A DNA stretch of 64,000 nucleotides from Candidatus Marispirochaeta associata (GCA_001749745.1 JWTM01000060.1:1-64000); one strand, 5' to 3'; counted from the stretch's first letter, positions 7,569-16,513 are shown. Numbers and translations: made by a program. The notes: generated by a model from the sequence alone, not told the origin.

Positions 7569-7999
7569 AGAGCGAAATCTGCCCGGACCAGGAGTCTACC
7601 ATAGCCCTGGGGCGCCGAATTGCCGCGGATCTGCGCGCCGGGGATATCCTCTCCCTGGAGGGGGGACTCGGCGCCGGGAAGACGACCATCGCCAAGGGCA
7701 TCATCGCCGGCCTGGGAGTTGACGAGACGGTAACCAGTCCCACCTATACGATAATCTCCGAATACGCGGGTCGTGTGCCGGTCTATCATATGGATCTCTA
7801 TCGAATCGACGATCCCGAAGAGCTCAGCCAGCTCGGTCTGGAGGAGTACCTCTATAGCCGCGGAATCTGTCTTATCGAGTGGATCGACCGCATGGATGAG
7901 CTCCCCGAAGGCCTGCTGCGGATACGCCTGGAGGTGACGGAAGAGGAGAACATCCGCCGCATAAGCTACGACAGCCCCCGCCGGGAGGAGACTGCGTGA
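7565..7999 (+). CDS. tsaE: tRNA t6A synthesis ATPase TsaE, CTG start
   Basis: TsaE is the ATPase of the TsaBDE complex that makes N6-threonylcarbamoyladenosine at position 37 of ANN-decoding tRNAs. The frame is open from a TAA at 7547 and reads through a Walker A motif GGLGAGKTT (residues 33-41), then TSPTYTI and YHMDLYR, all family hallmarks. There is no in-frame ATG, GTG or TTG upstream of the Walker motif. CTG at 7565 overlaps the previous stop as CTGA, has a G-rich stretch (7552-7557) as possible ribosome site, and yields the usual family length (144 residues). I therefore take CTG as the start. The stop overlaps tsaB by GTGA. Confidence 0.88.
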   Translation: MKSEICPDQESTIALGRRIAADLRAGDILSLEGGLGAGKTTIAKGIIAGLGVDETVTSPTYTIISEYAGRVPVYHMDLYRIDDPEELSQLGLEEYLYSRGICLIEWIDRMDELPEGLLRIRLEVTEEENIRRISYDSPRREETA

Positions 8000-8679
8000 A
8001 CGTACTGGCCTTCGATACCTCCACCCCCCTTCTCAGCCTGGCGGTCGAGACCGCTGCAGGCCGTTTCTACTCAGCCAGGGATATCGGTCTGCGTCACGGA
8101 GAGCTCCTGATGCCCCTTATCGGCCAGATGTTAGCCGAGGCGGGGATCAGCGCCCCCGAACTCGATCTGATCGTCTGCTCCCGGGGGCCGGGCTCCTTTA
8201 CCGGCCTGCGCATCGGGATGGCCAGCGCCAAGGGGCTCTCCGCCGGTACGGGGGCCCCGGTGGTCTCGATTCCGCTGCCCGATTATCTCGCCCGGCCCTA
8301 TCGGAATCTGAAGCTTCCGCTCGTGGTGGTAATCGACGCCAAGAAGCGGCGTTTCTACGGCGCATTCTTTCGCCAAGGTATTCGCGAGGGTGATTACTTC
8401 GACCTCGATGCGGCGGCTATTGCCGAAGCTATGCAACGCGAATCCGAGTTAGTGGTGACCGGTCCCGACGCCCCGCTCCTCATAGACCGCCTCGACCCCG
8501 AGGCTCGATCCCGGTTTACTATCATCCCCTCAGGGATCGGCGCAATAAGCGATCTGCTGGATGCAGGTCTGGATCAATATAGCCTTTCGGGAGCCGACAG
8601 GTCCGATCAGGGCCCGCTCTATATCAGGAAAAGTGAGGCAGAAATCTCCCTGGAGGAACGCCGTGGAGTGGAACGCTGA
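7996..8679 (+). CDS. tsaB: tRNA t6A synthesis protein TsaB
   Basis: TsaB is the inactive Kae1-like partner that holds TsaD and TsaE together. Visible are the N-terminal LAFDTSTPLLSLAVE actin-like strand, RHGELLMPLI, and CSRGPGSFTGLRIGMASAKGL, all typical. 227 residues is the normal length. GTG 7996 overlaps the tsaE stop (GTGA). The usual metal site of the TsaD/Kae1 paralogue is not present, as expected for TsaB. Its last 17 bases overlap the start of the HD-GYP gene. tsaD is not in the window. Confidence 0.93.
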   Translation: MNVLAFDTSTPLLSLAVETAAGRFYSARDIGLRHGELLMPLIGQMLAEAGISAPELDLIVCSRGPGSFTGLRIGMASAKGLSAGTGAPVVSIPLPDYLARPYRNLKLPLVVVIDAKKRRFYGAFFRQGIREGDYFDLDAAAIAEAMQRESELVVTGPDAPLLIDRLDPEARSRFTIIPSGIGAISDLLDAGLDQYSLSGADRSDQGPLYIRKSEAEISLEERRGVER

Positions 8680-9691
8680 GAGCATCATCGATTTTAAGGC
8701 CTTTCACCATCAGGAGAGCGCCGTACCCCAATCGATCCTCTCCGCCGATCTGCGCATAATTTGGCATAATCGGGCCTTTCAGGAGCTCTTCCGCCTCGAA
8801 GAAGAGGTATGCGACGAGCACATCGGCCGGTTCGCCGCCTTTTCCGGTTCCGACCAACGCTCCCTTTTCCATCAGCTCAACGACCCCGATACCGGCTACT
8901 CATTCAGCGGCCGGGGGGAGTCGCAGTTTCAGCATCATTCCAAGCTCTATACCGATGTACTCATAATCCCTCTCTTGAGCAAGGATCAAGAGGAGGCCAT
9001 CGGCGGCTACTGCGCCTATTTTCACGACGTCAGCGCCGACTATAAGCAGAACCTGAAAGCGATCTTCTCCGGCCTGCTGCAGGCTTCGCTGATGAAGGAC
9101 AACGATACCGGCCAGCATATCGAGCGGGTCAATCAATATTCGGCCTTGATGGCCGAGGAGCTCTACCGGTCCGGGACGATCCTGGAGGTTAACCTGGATT
9201 TCGTCGAAAATATCTCCTTCCTGGCGGCCATGCACGATGTGGGCAAAATCGGGATTCCCGACGACCTCTTGAACAAGGAGGGCCCCCTGGAGGATTGGGA
9301 ATGGGAGATCATGAAGACCCATACCTTGAACGGCGCTTATATTCTGGCCAGCTATCCCGATTCCATGGCGGTCGAAATCGCTCGCAGCCATCATGAACGC
9401 TGGGACGGTTCGGGTTACCCCTATGGGCTTTTAGGATCGATGATTCCGTTGAGCGCCCGCATAGTTACCATAGCCGACGTCTACGACGCCCTGCGCACGA
9501 AGCGCAGCTACAAGGATGAGATGTCCCATGCACAAGCGAAGGAGCTGATTCTGCTTGGGAAAGAGACGCAGTTCGATCCCGATCTGGTAGAGCTCTTTAA
9601 GGATTTAGAGCCGGATTTCGAACGGATCTATGCGGAGATGGTGGACCGGCCTAGCTCCCGGACTCAGACTCTTCCGACGGAGCTTGATTGA
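8663..9691 (+). CDS. PAS-like / HD-GYP c-di-GMP phosphodiesterase
   Basis: GTG 8663 is preferred: GGAGG at 8652-8656 lies six bases upstream, within the end of tsaB. The 342 residues hold an N-terminal PAS-like sensor (about 10-125; [20 protein letters not shown]) and an HD-GYP domain with HDVGK at 191-195, [11 protein letters not shown] at 243-253 and a [13 protein letters not shown] stretch. All metal ligands of an active phosphodiesterase appear present. It would degrade c-di-GMP, while the PilZ protein upstream would sense it. There is no membrane segment, so the signal is probably cytoplasmic. The 3' end runs 41 bp into the convergent csrA gene. Confidence 0.93.
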   Translation: MEWNAESIIDFKAFHHQESAVPQSILSADLRIIWHNRAFQELFRLEEEVCDEHIGRFAAFSGSDQRSLFHQLNDPDTGYSFSGRGESQFQHHSKLYTDVLIIPLLSKDQEEAIGGYCAYFHDVSADYKQNLKAIFSGLLQASLMKDNDTGQHIERVNQYSALMAEELYRSGTILEVNLDFVENISFLAAMHDVGKIGIPDDLLNKEGPLEDWEWEIMKTHTLNGAYILASYPDSMAVEIARSHHERWDGSGYPYGLLGSMIPLSARIVTIADVYDALRTKRSYKDEMSHAQAKELILLGKETQFDPDLVELFKDLEPDFERIYAEMVDRPSSRTQTLPTELD

Positions 9692-9905
9692 AGAACCCCG
9701 CCAGGGAGCCCAGATCGCTCGGCGCCTGGGCGGCGGCCTGGTTTTCCGCCTGAATGGCCTGGTAGACCTCGTGACGATAGACCTTTACGCTACGGGGAGC
9801 GGCAATACCCAGCTTGACGTGATCCCCTTTGATTTCGACCACCGAGACTTCGACGTCGTCGCCGATGACGATCCGCTCGTTCAGTTTCCGCGACAGGATC
9901 AGCAT
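9651..9905 (-). CDS. csrA: carbon storage regulator, RNA-binding translational repressor
   Basis: 84 residues; the first 60 are a standard CsrA fold: [20 protein letters not shown], then [16 protein letters not shown]. The RNA-contact residues Leu4, Arg6 and Arg44 are present. The C-terminal tail (about 25 residues, Gln/Ala/Ser-rich) is longer than in E. coli CsrA. ATG 9905 overlaps the end of fliW by seven bases, so the two are coupled. In Bacillus and Borrelia CsrA represses flagellin translation; the GGA-loop hairpins at 638, 1752 and 2801 are probable targets. The last 41 bp overlap the HD-GYP gene on the other strand. Confidence 0.96.
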   Translation of the reverse strand: MLILSRKLNERIVIGDDVEVSVVEIKGDHVKLGIAAPRSVKVYRHEVYQAIQAENQAAAQAPSDLGSLAGFFNQAPSEESESGS

Positions 9906-10354
9906 GCCCTATCCCTCGCCGCCTTCATCTCCTCCATGATTACATGCCGGACCTGCCAGCGATCATCCGAGGAGATCACCTGACGCCCCTGTTTCAGCTT
10001 GCGATTGATCAAGAGCGGACCCTGGAGGTTGGCGGTCATCCTCGATTGATCCTCGGGGATGGTGACGATCGCGAAGAGCAGCATGGATTCGTCCTTCTCA
10101 TCGGATACCCCCAGCGCTTCCAGGTCCTCCTGAGGAACGGCAGCCCGGTAGTCGGGCCGGAAGAGGAGCGGATTGATCAGCACGAAGGCGACATCCCGCT
10201 CCTCCTTCGACTGCAGCCAGTAGAAGGGGGCCTGCTGTGCATCGAGCAGCACAAAATCTAGATAGTCGTCGAAGCCGAAAAGTCCCCGCTGGAGGTGAAT
10301 CTCCTGGCGGGGATCGACTTCGATCTGACCGAACGGCTTGGTATCAATTAACAT
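9899..10354 (-). CDS. fliW: flagellar assembly factor, CsrA antagonist
   Basis: FliW binds flagellin or CsrA and releases CsrA repression when flagellin is exported. The 151 residues show the family layout: [13 protein letters not shown] at the N-terminus, [14 protein letters not shown], and [20 protein letters not shown] near the C-terminus. It lies between flgL (33 bp upstream) and csrA (7 bp overlap), the same order as in Bacillus (flgL-fliW-csrA). The partner-switch with the flagellin genes at 0.7-2.6 kb is inferred from the family. Confidence 0.96.
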   Translation of the reverse strand: MLIDTKPFGQIEVDPRQEIHLQRGLFGFDDYLDFVLLDAQQAPFYWLQSKEERDVAFVLINPLLFRPDYRAAVPQEDLEALGVSDEKDESMLLFAIVTIPEDQSRMTANLQGPLLINRKLKQGRQVISSDDRWQVRHVIMEEMKAARDRAC

Positions 10355-10387
10355 AGTAGTGCGACTCCCCTTTCCCGATTCTTAAGT

Positions 10388-11632
10388 CTAGCGTAGGAAA
10401 TCCATCAAGGTCGGCATCAGGATCCGGCCGGCGGTCTGCAGGGCCGCTTTATGGGTATATTCGAGCATCTTTAGCTCCATTATCGCCTCGGCCATATCAA
10501 TGTCCGCGGTCAGGGAGTTCTGCTCCTGGGTCTGGGGAATCTCCCGATTGAGCCGGTTCCAGACGATCTCCATCCGTTCGTCCACCGAACCAAGCTTGGC
10601 AATCTCGCCCACCAGGTTCTCCTGGGCCAGGCTGACGCCGTTCAGTCCCCGGCCGCCGATCTCGATCGTATCTCCCGCGTAGAGCTGATCCCGGAGGGAG
10701 ATGACCATATCGAAGACCGATCCCCCGGCCTCGCGGGCGTCGGAGGCGATATTGAAGGGCGGTCGGCCGTCGCCGGAGACGAGACCCAGATCCTGGAGCA
10801 CCGTACCGCCCTGTTCATCCTCCAAGAGGATCTGATGGGGAACCGTACTCTGAATAACCAGGGAATTCTGAACCGGATCGAGATAGGCATCCACCGCCGT
10901 ATCCGAGGCCTTTATCTTAGCCACGATGCCGTGAATGTTGTCCCCCTGACTGAGGGGGATGCGCTCACCGTCGATCAAAAGAGCCGTATCATCGGCTACG
11001 GTATAGGTCGAGGCGTCGACGCCTGAAAAGATCTGGTGCTGCTCGGCCCAGAAGATCTTGTTCCCCTGGAAGCCGGTGGGAATCAGATTGTCCTCCGATA
11101 TCTCCGCCAGGTTCTCCTTGCTGCCGCCGATGTAATCCACTTGGGTGATAACCTTGCCGGTCACCTCCGGGTGGCGTCCCTCGAGGGCGCGGAAGGGTTC
11201 GGTCATAGTCCGATCCCCGCCGAAGATACGCCCTCCGTCGGCTCCGGCCGCATTGGCCACCTGGACCAGCTCCTTCAGGAGTTCGTTCACCTCCTGGCCC
11301 ATGATCTTCTTGTCGTCGGCGGTAAAGGTTCCCGTAGCGCCCTGGACCGCCAGCTCCCGAATTCGGTGCAGGATCTCGTTCGCCTCGGTCATATAGCCCT
11401 CGGCGATCCGCCGGGAGCTCTGGACCTGCTCGACATTCTCCTGAAAGCGTTCCAGTCGAGTAATGCGGGAGAGAAAACGGCTCGAATGGGCCGCGTCCAC
11501 CGGTGCGTCTCGAAGTTCCTTGATCTTCGTCTGCTCGCTCATCTTGTTCTGCAGATCGTTCATCAGCTTCTGGCGCCGGTAGGTGTTATAGATCATGTCG
11601 TTATTCGACTGGTTGGTACTGACTCGATTCAT
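10388..11632 (-). CDS. flgL: flagellar hook-filament junction protein FlgL (HAP3)
   Basis: 414 residues with flagellin-like ends: RVSTNQSNNDMIYNTYRRQKLMNDLQ at the N-terminus, LHRIRELAVQGATGTFTADDKK at about 90-110, and ADIDMAEAIMELKMLEYTHKAALQTAGRI at the C-terminus. It joins hook to filament with FlgK. A Shine-Dalgarno AGGAG precedes ATG 11632. The gap to flgK is 12 bp and the two belong to one operon with flgN-like, fliW and csrA. The middle portion is less conserved. Confidence 0.94.
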   Translation of the reverse strand: MNRVSTNQSNNDMIYNTYRRQKLMNDLQNKMSEQTKIKELRDAPVDAAHSSRFLSRITRLERFQENVEQVQSSRRIAEGYMTEANEILHRIRELAVQGATGTFTADDKKIMGQEVNELLKELVQVANAAGADGGRIFGGDRTMTEPFRALEGRHPEVTGKVITQVDYIGGSKENLAEISEDNLIPTGFQGNKIFWAEQHQIFSGVDASTYTVADDTALLIDGERIPLSQGDNIHGIVAKIKASDTAVDAYLDPVQNSLVIQSTVPHQILLEDEQGGTVLQDLGLVSGDGRPPFNIASDAREAGGSVFDMVISLRDQLYAGDTIEIGGRGLNGVSLAQENLVGEIAKLGSVDERMEIVWNRLNREIPQTQEQNSLTADIDMAEAIMELKMLEYTHKAALQTAGRILMPTLMDFLR

Positions 11633-11644
11633 GGCTTAGCTCCT

Positions 11645-13522
11645 CTACACGCCCAGGCGGTTGATGATCGTATCCAGCATGGTGTTGAAGGTCGAGATAA
11701 AGCGGGCGGCGGCGTTATATCCATGCTGGTATTTAATCAGCTGAGAGAACTCCTCGTCGATATTGACCCCCGAAAGGGCATCCTTCATCGTCTCCAGCTC
11801 CTTCATTACCAGGCTTTCGGTCTCGTGGGTCTGCTCGGCCCGCTCGCCCCGGAGGCCGACGTCGGCTATGGTCTCGGCGAAGAAGTCGTCGAAGGACATC
11901 AGGTTGCCGAGCATTACCGGTTTGGTCCTCAGCTGGGCGATTGCCAGAGCGGCGCTGCCGTCCCCGGGGTTGGCCGGTCGACCGTTCTCGCCGAAACCGG
12001 CGGCGATGCGATTCACGTCGTTCTTCAGGGCCTGATTTATCTCGATCCAGCCCGAAGGATGGGCCACCGGCGCCACCGCGTAGTTGTCGCCGCCTCCGCG
12101 GAAGGCAAGCACCGCGTCGGCCTGCTCCCAGTCGTAGGCGTTTTCCGGTCCGCTTCCCTGCAGAATTCCGGCGTATCCGGCCAGGAACTGGCCGGAGTCC
12201 TCGATATGACGAATCACGAAGTCGGGATTGGCCACATCCGACGAGGGCAGGGCCTTCATGACCATGTTGCCCTCCTGGTCGAGCCTGGCCACCACTTCGG
12301 CGCCGGCCAGATTGATGCGGTTGATCACGTCCCCGACGGTATCGGTGGGATTATAGGGAATTTCGATATTGCCCTCGGGCCCGCTGATGCTCATGGTGCC
12401 CTGCAGCCCGATATGCTCCTGCGGATCGAGCCGATTGGTACCGGTGACGCGAAAGATATAGGATGAGTCGAAGGCGCCGTCGCCGTTCCGGTCGTAGTTA
12501 CCGGCCACGTCGGTTACGAAGGGAACCTCTTCGAAGAAGGCCTCCCCGTTCTCGCCGTTCATTCCGTAGGCGCTCTGGTGGAGCTCATTGACCAGGTCGA
12601 TGTAGTTCATGGCCATTACGTCGAGCTTCTGGATCTCTCCCCGGATATCGCCGTCGCGCATATCGATCAGGGATTTGATCTTACCCCCGGTAAAGAGCGC
12701 TTCCTCCCCCGATTCGGCCCACCGGACGGTGGAGTAGCCCTCGTTCTGAGGGTCGGGGTCGGTGGTCAGCGGATGGAGAACCCGCCCCTGCATCAGGTGC
12801 AGCCCCTGGGTATGGATGGTGAACTCATCGGGATCCCGGTTGTCCACGGTGATATTCATGAGACCGGAGAGCTCTTTTACTAAAAGATCCCGCCGATCCA
12901 GAAGGTCGTTGGGATTATCCCCCAGGGCCTCCACCTTCAGGATCTCCTCGTTCAGAGACCTGACGTCGTTGAGAATGCCGTTTACTCGGCCCACGGTGGC
13001 GGTCAGATCCTCCTCCACCATATCCCGGAGCTCCTTCATGCGCGAATACTGCCGGTGGATGCCGTCCATCAGCGCCTCGCCCCGCTGGACCACCGCCTGC
13101 CGGGCGGCCCGTTCCTGGGGATGGATCGAGAGTTCCTGCCAGGAGTCCCAGAAACGGTCCATCATGGTCCGTACCGAGGACTCGGTGGGTTCGTTATAGA
13201 CCTGTTCCAGCTGGAGCATGTAATTGTCCCGGGTCTCCCAGTAGCCCCGGCCGTTGGCCCGGGAGACGATTTTGCCCTCCAGGAGCTCATCGTGGACCCG
13301 TTCGATGCGGGTGATATCCACCCCCTGGCCGATCTGACCGGGGGTATTCTCCCGATTCAGCTGAGGCATGTAGAGAGGGTCGGTGGCCTTGAAGTGCACC
13401 CGCTGACGGGAGTAGCCCTCCACCGAGGCGTTACTCAGGTTATGTCCTACGGTAGTCATGCCCTGGGTGTGGGCGATGAGGCTCCGTTTTCCTATCTCAA
13501 TGCCTGAAAAGGTCGATTGCAT
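11645..13522 (-). CDS. flgK: flagellar hook-associated protein FlgK (HAP1)
   Basis: 625 residues. The N-terminus (FSGIEIGKRSLIAHTQGMTTVGHNLSNASVEGYSRQRV) has the rod/hook/HAP signature of FlgK, and the C-terminus carries VNIDEEFSQLIKYQHGYNAAARFISTFNTMLDTIINRLG. FlgK forms the first junction zone on the hook. Length is slightly above the usual 550, mainly in the central domains. AAGGAG precedes ATG 13522. It is co-directional with flgN-like upstream (10 bp gap) and flgL downstream. Confidence 0.95.
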   Translation of the reverse strand: MQSTFSGIEIGKRSLIAHTQGMTTVGHNLSNASVEGYSRQRVHFKATDPLYMPQLNRENTPGQIGQGVDITRIERVHDELLEGKIVSRANGRGYWETRDNYMLQLEQVYNEPTESSVRTMMDRFWDSWQELSIHPQERAARQAVVQRGEALMDGIHRQYSRMKELRDMVEEDLTATVGRVNGILNDVRSLNEEILKVEALGDNPNDLLDRRDLLVKELSGLMNITVDNRDPDEFTIHTQGLHLMQGRVLHPLTTDPDPQNEGYSTVRWAESGEEALFTGGKIKSLIDMRDGDIRGEIQKLDVMAMNYIDLVNELHQSAYGMNGENGEAFFEEVPFVTDVAGNYDRNGDGAFDSSYIFRVTGTNRLDPQEHIGLQGTMSISGPEGNIEIPYNPTDTVGDVINRINLAGAEVVARLDQEGNMVMKALPSSDVANPDFVIRHIEDSGQFLAGYAGILQGSGPENAYDWEQADAVLAFRGGGDNYAVAPVAHPSGWIEINQALKNDVNRIAAGFGENGRPANPGDGSAALAIAQLRTKPVMLGNLMSFDDFFAETIADVGLRGERAEQTHETESLVMKELETMKDALSGVNIDEEFSQLIKYQHGYNAAARFISTFNTMLDTIINRLGV

Positions 13523-13532
13523 ACTGCGCTCC

Positions 13533-14039
13533 TTAGAGGTGGTGGTTCACCACCAGCGGCTCGGTATCGGCTGTTTTTGCCGTCCCGCGGCGGGAGTAGA
13601 GCTTCCCTTTGCGGTAGGGAAAAAGCTCGTTCAGCACCGTCTGCATGGTGTCGCTTACGCTGCGGATTTGGGAGTCGAGGCTCCAGGTCAAGCCTTGAAT
13701 CTTGACGATGGTGAACTTGAGGCTGCGGTAGAGTTCGGCGCACTCCGCCCTGGTCTCGTCGGGAAGTCCCACGATAGCCTGGTAGAAGGGGATCGAATCA
13801 TTCGCGCCGGAGGTGGCACAGAGCTCGGCGTATGTCCGGCGCCGATTCTCCTCGCTGCTTTCGATCCAGCCGGCGATACGTTCCAGGCCCTCCATCAACT
13901 CGGCCAAACGCTCCCAGTCGCTCTCCTTGACGAGGGTTTTGAGCTCCTCTTCCCGGGTGCGAAAATCCTCCAAGAGTGAGATCTCCTGGTTCATGATCCG
14001 TATCAGTTCTAAAGCCTTTGCTTCGCAATTCGTGGACAT
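13533..14039 (-). CDS. flgN: FlgN-like export chaperone
   Basis: 168 residues, almost entirely helical and charged (RIMNQEISLLEDFRTREEELKTLVKESDWERLAELMEGLERIAG). Helical content, size and position directly before flgK match FlgN chaperones, which escort FlgK and FlgL to the export gate. Primary sequence conservation in this family is weak, so the assignment rests mainly on context. It is the first gene behind the sigma28-like promoter at 14059-14085 and thus likely opens the flgN-flgK-flgL-fliW-csrA operon. Confidence 0.75.
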   Translation of the reverse strand: MSTNCEAKALELIRIMNQEISLLEDFRTREEELKTLVKESDWERLAELMEGLERIAGWIESSEENRRRTYAELCATSGANDSIPFYQAIVGLPDETRAECAELYRSLKFTIVKIQGLTWSLDSQIRSVSDTMQTVLNELFPYRKGKLYSRRGTAKTADTEPLVVNHHL

Positions 14040-14058
14040 AGATACTCCTCTTCTTCAT

Positions 14059-14085
14059 TAATCGGTCGGAAAGAGGAGCATTTTA
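14059..14085 (-). promoter_or_regulatory. sigma28 (FliA) promoter of the flgN-flgK-flgL-fliW-csrA operon
   Basis: On the minus strand TAAA (14085-14082) is followed after exactly 15 bases by ACCGATTA (14066-14059), which matches the sigma28 -10 element GCCGATAA at 6 of 8 positions including the CCGAT core. Start of transcription would be near 14051, about 12 bases before the flgN ATG, with AGGAG at 14050-14046 as ribosome site. This is the best sigma28 match I found in the window. Confidence 0.7.
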
Positions 14086-14101
14086 GGCTTTTTTATCGGC
14101 T

Positions 14102-15526
14102 TCAGCCCCGGTTCAGCATCCGCTGAACCAGGCGCAGATCGTCCTTAAGAAGGGAGGCTTCCGGGAGCTGTTCCAAGCCCTCTAGGATCAAGCTTTCGGC
14201 CTCAGGGAAGCGCTCGGCCCGGAAGAGCTCGACAAAACGGTTGTGATAGCTCGCCGCGGCATTGTAGGCGTAGACCTCTTCCCCCTGACGGATCCGCCGG
14301 TCGGCACGTAGTTCACGGCTCAGGGATCGCAGATAGGAGAGGGCGCTGAGATCCCCCTCCGTTCGGGCCAGATTCTGGGCTCGCATGCCGTGCAGAATAG
14401 CCTGGTATTCGGCATGGACCGAGTTCGAGACCAGATCCTGCCCGTAGAGCTCCTCAAGAAGATCGAGGCTTTGCAGGGGTTCCCGGTTGCGGCTGGCCCG
14501 GTAGATCATGCGTTCGCCGACGATGTGGCGATAGCTGATCGCATTCTCTTCGCGGACGTCACCGGCAGCGGTTCTAAGGCTGAGAATCTCGAGGATCTCC
14601 TCTTCCCGGCCCTGCTGGCTCATGGTTACCGCCGCATTGTAGAGCAGGGTGTCGATGATCTCCAGATAATCCTGGTGATCACCCCAGATCTCCCTGACCT
14701 TATCCAGATATGCGAGCCCTTCCAGGTACTCCTGGCGGCCGTTCAGCACCGAAGCGTAGTTGATCAGCTCCTTACGGAGCTCCTCTCTCGTGCGCTCGGA
14801 GCCGCTCATCGCATGGCGGTCGACCGCTAAGGGCACGGTCAGGTCGATTCTGCCCTGACGCTGGAGCAGGGAGATCCGGTTCTGCAGAATCAGACCGATC
14901 AGCTCCCGTGCGTGGATGGAGGTACGCAGACGATAGTTTCCCGGCGGCACGTAGGAGAAGCCGGTCTCGCCGAAGGCATTCTGAAACTCCCGCTTCTCCC
15001 CGGGATTGTAACCGTAGGGATTGGTGGTCTCCACATCGGTCCCGCCCCCTCCGTCGATGATGCGACAAAAGGCGTGATCCGGGGTAACGACCCCTTCTAC
15101 CTCGAGCCCCCTCGATTTTGCCAGGAGCATATAGAGAACCGCCGATGATACGCAGTTGTAACTGCCGTTCTGCAGGGTGATATCGATTCGGGTCTGGGGT
15201 TCCCGGTAGACCGTGAAGAGCTCGTCATGGAGGTAGTGCAGAATCGCCTCCCCTACCGGCATTTCGCTCTTCTCGGCCAGATAGGGACTCAGATTCTCGA
15301 TCAAAAGATCGATCCGCTGCAGATATCCCGGAATCTGCTCATCCTCCGTCCCCGACGCAAGCAGGGCCGCCCGGCTCAGCTCCCGCAGCTCCGCCCGGTT
15401 ACCGCTGTCGCCCAGCTCGGCGGCCCACGGAGAGGCTACCAACCGCGGATAGGCGGCAGCCCCCAAGGATTGCAGGTTGAATATCAAAAAAAGGATATAT
15501 ATGAATCCTATAAGAGCTCTTTTCAT
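14102..15526 (-). CDS. exported transglutaminase-like domain protein with helical repeat tail
   Basis: 474 residues. A signal peptide is clear (MKRALIGFIYILFLIFNLQSLGAAAYP). Residues about 95-170 hold a transglutaminase/cysteine protease-like core: NGSYNCVSSAVLYMLL with Cys125, PDHAFCR with His151 and DVETTNPYG with Glu166, the order expected for a Cys-His-acid triad. The C-terminal 250 residues look like TPR-type helical repeats. The substrate is unknown; a role in the periplasm on peptidoglycan or proteins is inference. The gene precedes the flgN operon on the same strand but is separated by the sigma28-like promoter. Confidence 0.75.
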   Translation of the reverse strand: MKRALIGFIYILFLIFNLQSLGAAAYPRLVASPWAAELGDSGNRAELRELSRAALLASGTEDEQIPGYLQRIDLLIENLSPYLAEKSEMPVGEAILHYLHDELFTVYREPQTRIDITLQNGSYNCVSSAVLYMLLAKSRGLEVEGVVTPDHAFCRIIDGGGGTDVETTNPYGYNPGEKREFQNAFGETGFSYVPPGNYRLRTSIHARELIGLILQNRISLLQRQGRIDLTVPLAVDRHAMSGSERTREELRKELINYASVLNGRQEYLEGLAYLDKVREIWGDHQDYLEIIDTLLYNAAVTMSQQGREEEILEILSLRTAAGDVREENAISYRHIVGERMIYRASRNREPLQSLDLLEELYGQDLVSNSVHAEYQAILHGMRAQNLARTEGDLSALSYLRSLSRELRADRRIRQGEEVYAYNAAASYHNRFVELFRAERFPEAESLILEGLEQLPEASLLKDDLRLVQRMLNRG

Positions 15527-15580
15527 GGCTTAAATTTTACGATTATACTGGGGGAGAATCAAGGCGAAAGGAGTTAATCT

Positions 15581-16513
15581 ATGCAGTCTGAGCGGGATCT
15601 GATCATCATCGGGGCCGGTACCGCCGGTCTCTCCGCGGCCCAGTATGCGGCCGAAGCGGGATTGGATGCGCTACTGATCGAAGAGATGGCCCCCGGCGGC
15701 CAAGCCTTGATTATCAGCCGGCTTATCAACTTCCCCGGATTCCCCGAGGCCCTAAGCGGGATCGATTTTTCTATGCGCCTCGAGAGACAGACCCGCAAAC
15801 TGGGGGCGGAGATTCTCAACACCAACGTACACTCCCTTTCCATCGATCAAGACGGTTATAGGATTCAAACCCCGAAGGGTGATTTCAGCTCCCGCAGCCT
15901 GATCATGGCCACCGGCGCTCAGCAGAAGCGCCTGGGAATCCCCGGGGAAGAGGAATTTGCCGGTCGGGGAGTCTCCTACTGCGCCACCTGCGACGGCCCC
16001 TTCTTCAAGAACAAGCGTATTCTAGTCATCGGCGGCGGGGATTCGGCCTGCGACGAAGCCCTTTTTCTGGCCGGAATCAGCGATAAGGTTCGTTTAATTC
16101 ATCGCGGAGGGGAGCTGAAGGCCCGGCGCTCCCTCCGACTGGAGGTGGAGAAGAATCCGCATATAGAGATCCTCCCCAACCGGGAAGCGGCGGAGATCTT
16201 CGGCGAGAAGAAGGTCAAGGGCATACGTGTCCGAAGCGACGGCACGGAGACTCTGGAGGAGGTGCCGGGGGACGGAGTCTTCATCTTCATCGGCTCGACC
16301 CCGCGCTCGGAGCTGATTCCGGCGGAGTATCGCGATGAGAAGGGACATATAATCACCGATGAGCGCATGGCCACCGCCCGTCCCGGGCTCTTCGCCGCCG
16401 GGGAGGTGCGAAACACCCCCTTCAAACAGATGGTTGTCGCCGCCGGCGAAGGGGTGCTCGCCGCCCGAAGCGCAGAACTCTTTCTGGCCGGTAACGGACA
16501 GCATGAATTATAG
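15581..16513 (+). CDS. trxB: thioredoxin reductase
   Basis: NADPH-dependent flavoenzyme that reduces thioredoxin. Seen in order are the FAD fingerprint GAGTAGLSAAQYAAEAG (residues 11-27), the redox-active CATC pair (Cys134, Cys137), the NADPH fingerprint GGGDSACDEALF and the C-terminal GLFAAGEVRN. 310 residues is the normal length. AAAGGAG lies shortly before ATG 15581. The gene overlaps the GH3 gene by 11 bp, giving a trxB-GH3-GNAT operon. The thioredoxin substrate gene is not in the window. Confidence 0.95.
   Translation: MQSERDLIIIGAGTAGLSAAQYAAEAGLDALLIEEMAPGGQALIISRLINFPGFPEALSGIDFSMRLERQTRKLGAEILNTNVHSLSIDQDGYRIQTPKGDFSSRSLIMATGAQQKRLGIPGEEEFAGRGVSYCATCDGPFFKNKRILVIGGGDSACDEALFLAGISDKVRLIHRGGELKARRSLRLEVEKNPHIEILPNREAAEIFGEKKVKGIRVRSDGTETLEEVPGDGVFIFIGSTPRSELIPAEYRDEKGHIITDERMATARPGLFAAGEVRNTPFKQMVVAAGEGVLAARSAELFLAGNGQHEL

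Noticed and set aside
8561..8662. Longer N-terminus for the HD-GYP protein
   Set aside because: It lies inside tsaB, and GTG 8663 has a well-placed GGAGG.
11036..12466. 476-codon plus-strand frame opposite flgL/flgK
   Set aside because: Antisense shadow of two clear genes, spans their junction, and its sequence is low in recognisable motifs.
16359..16502. Longer N-terminus for the GH3 enzyme
   Set aside because: The added residues are the trxB sequence in another frame and would hide the signal peptide.
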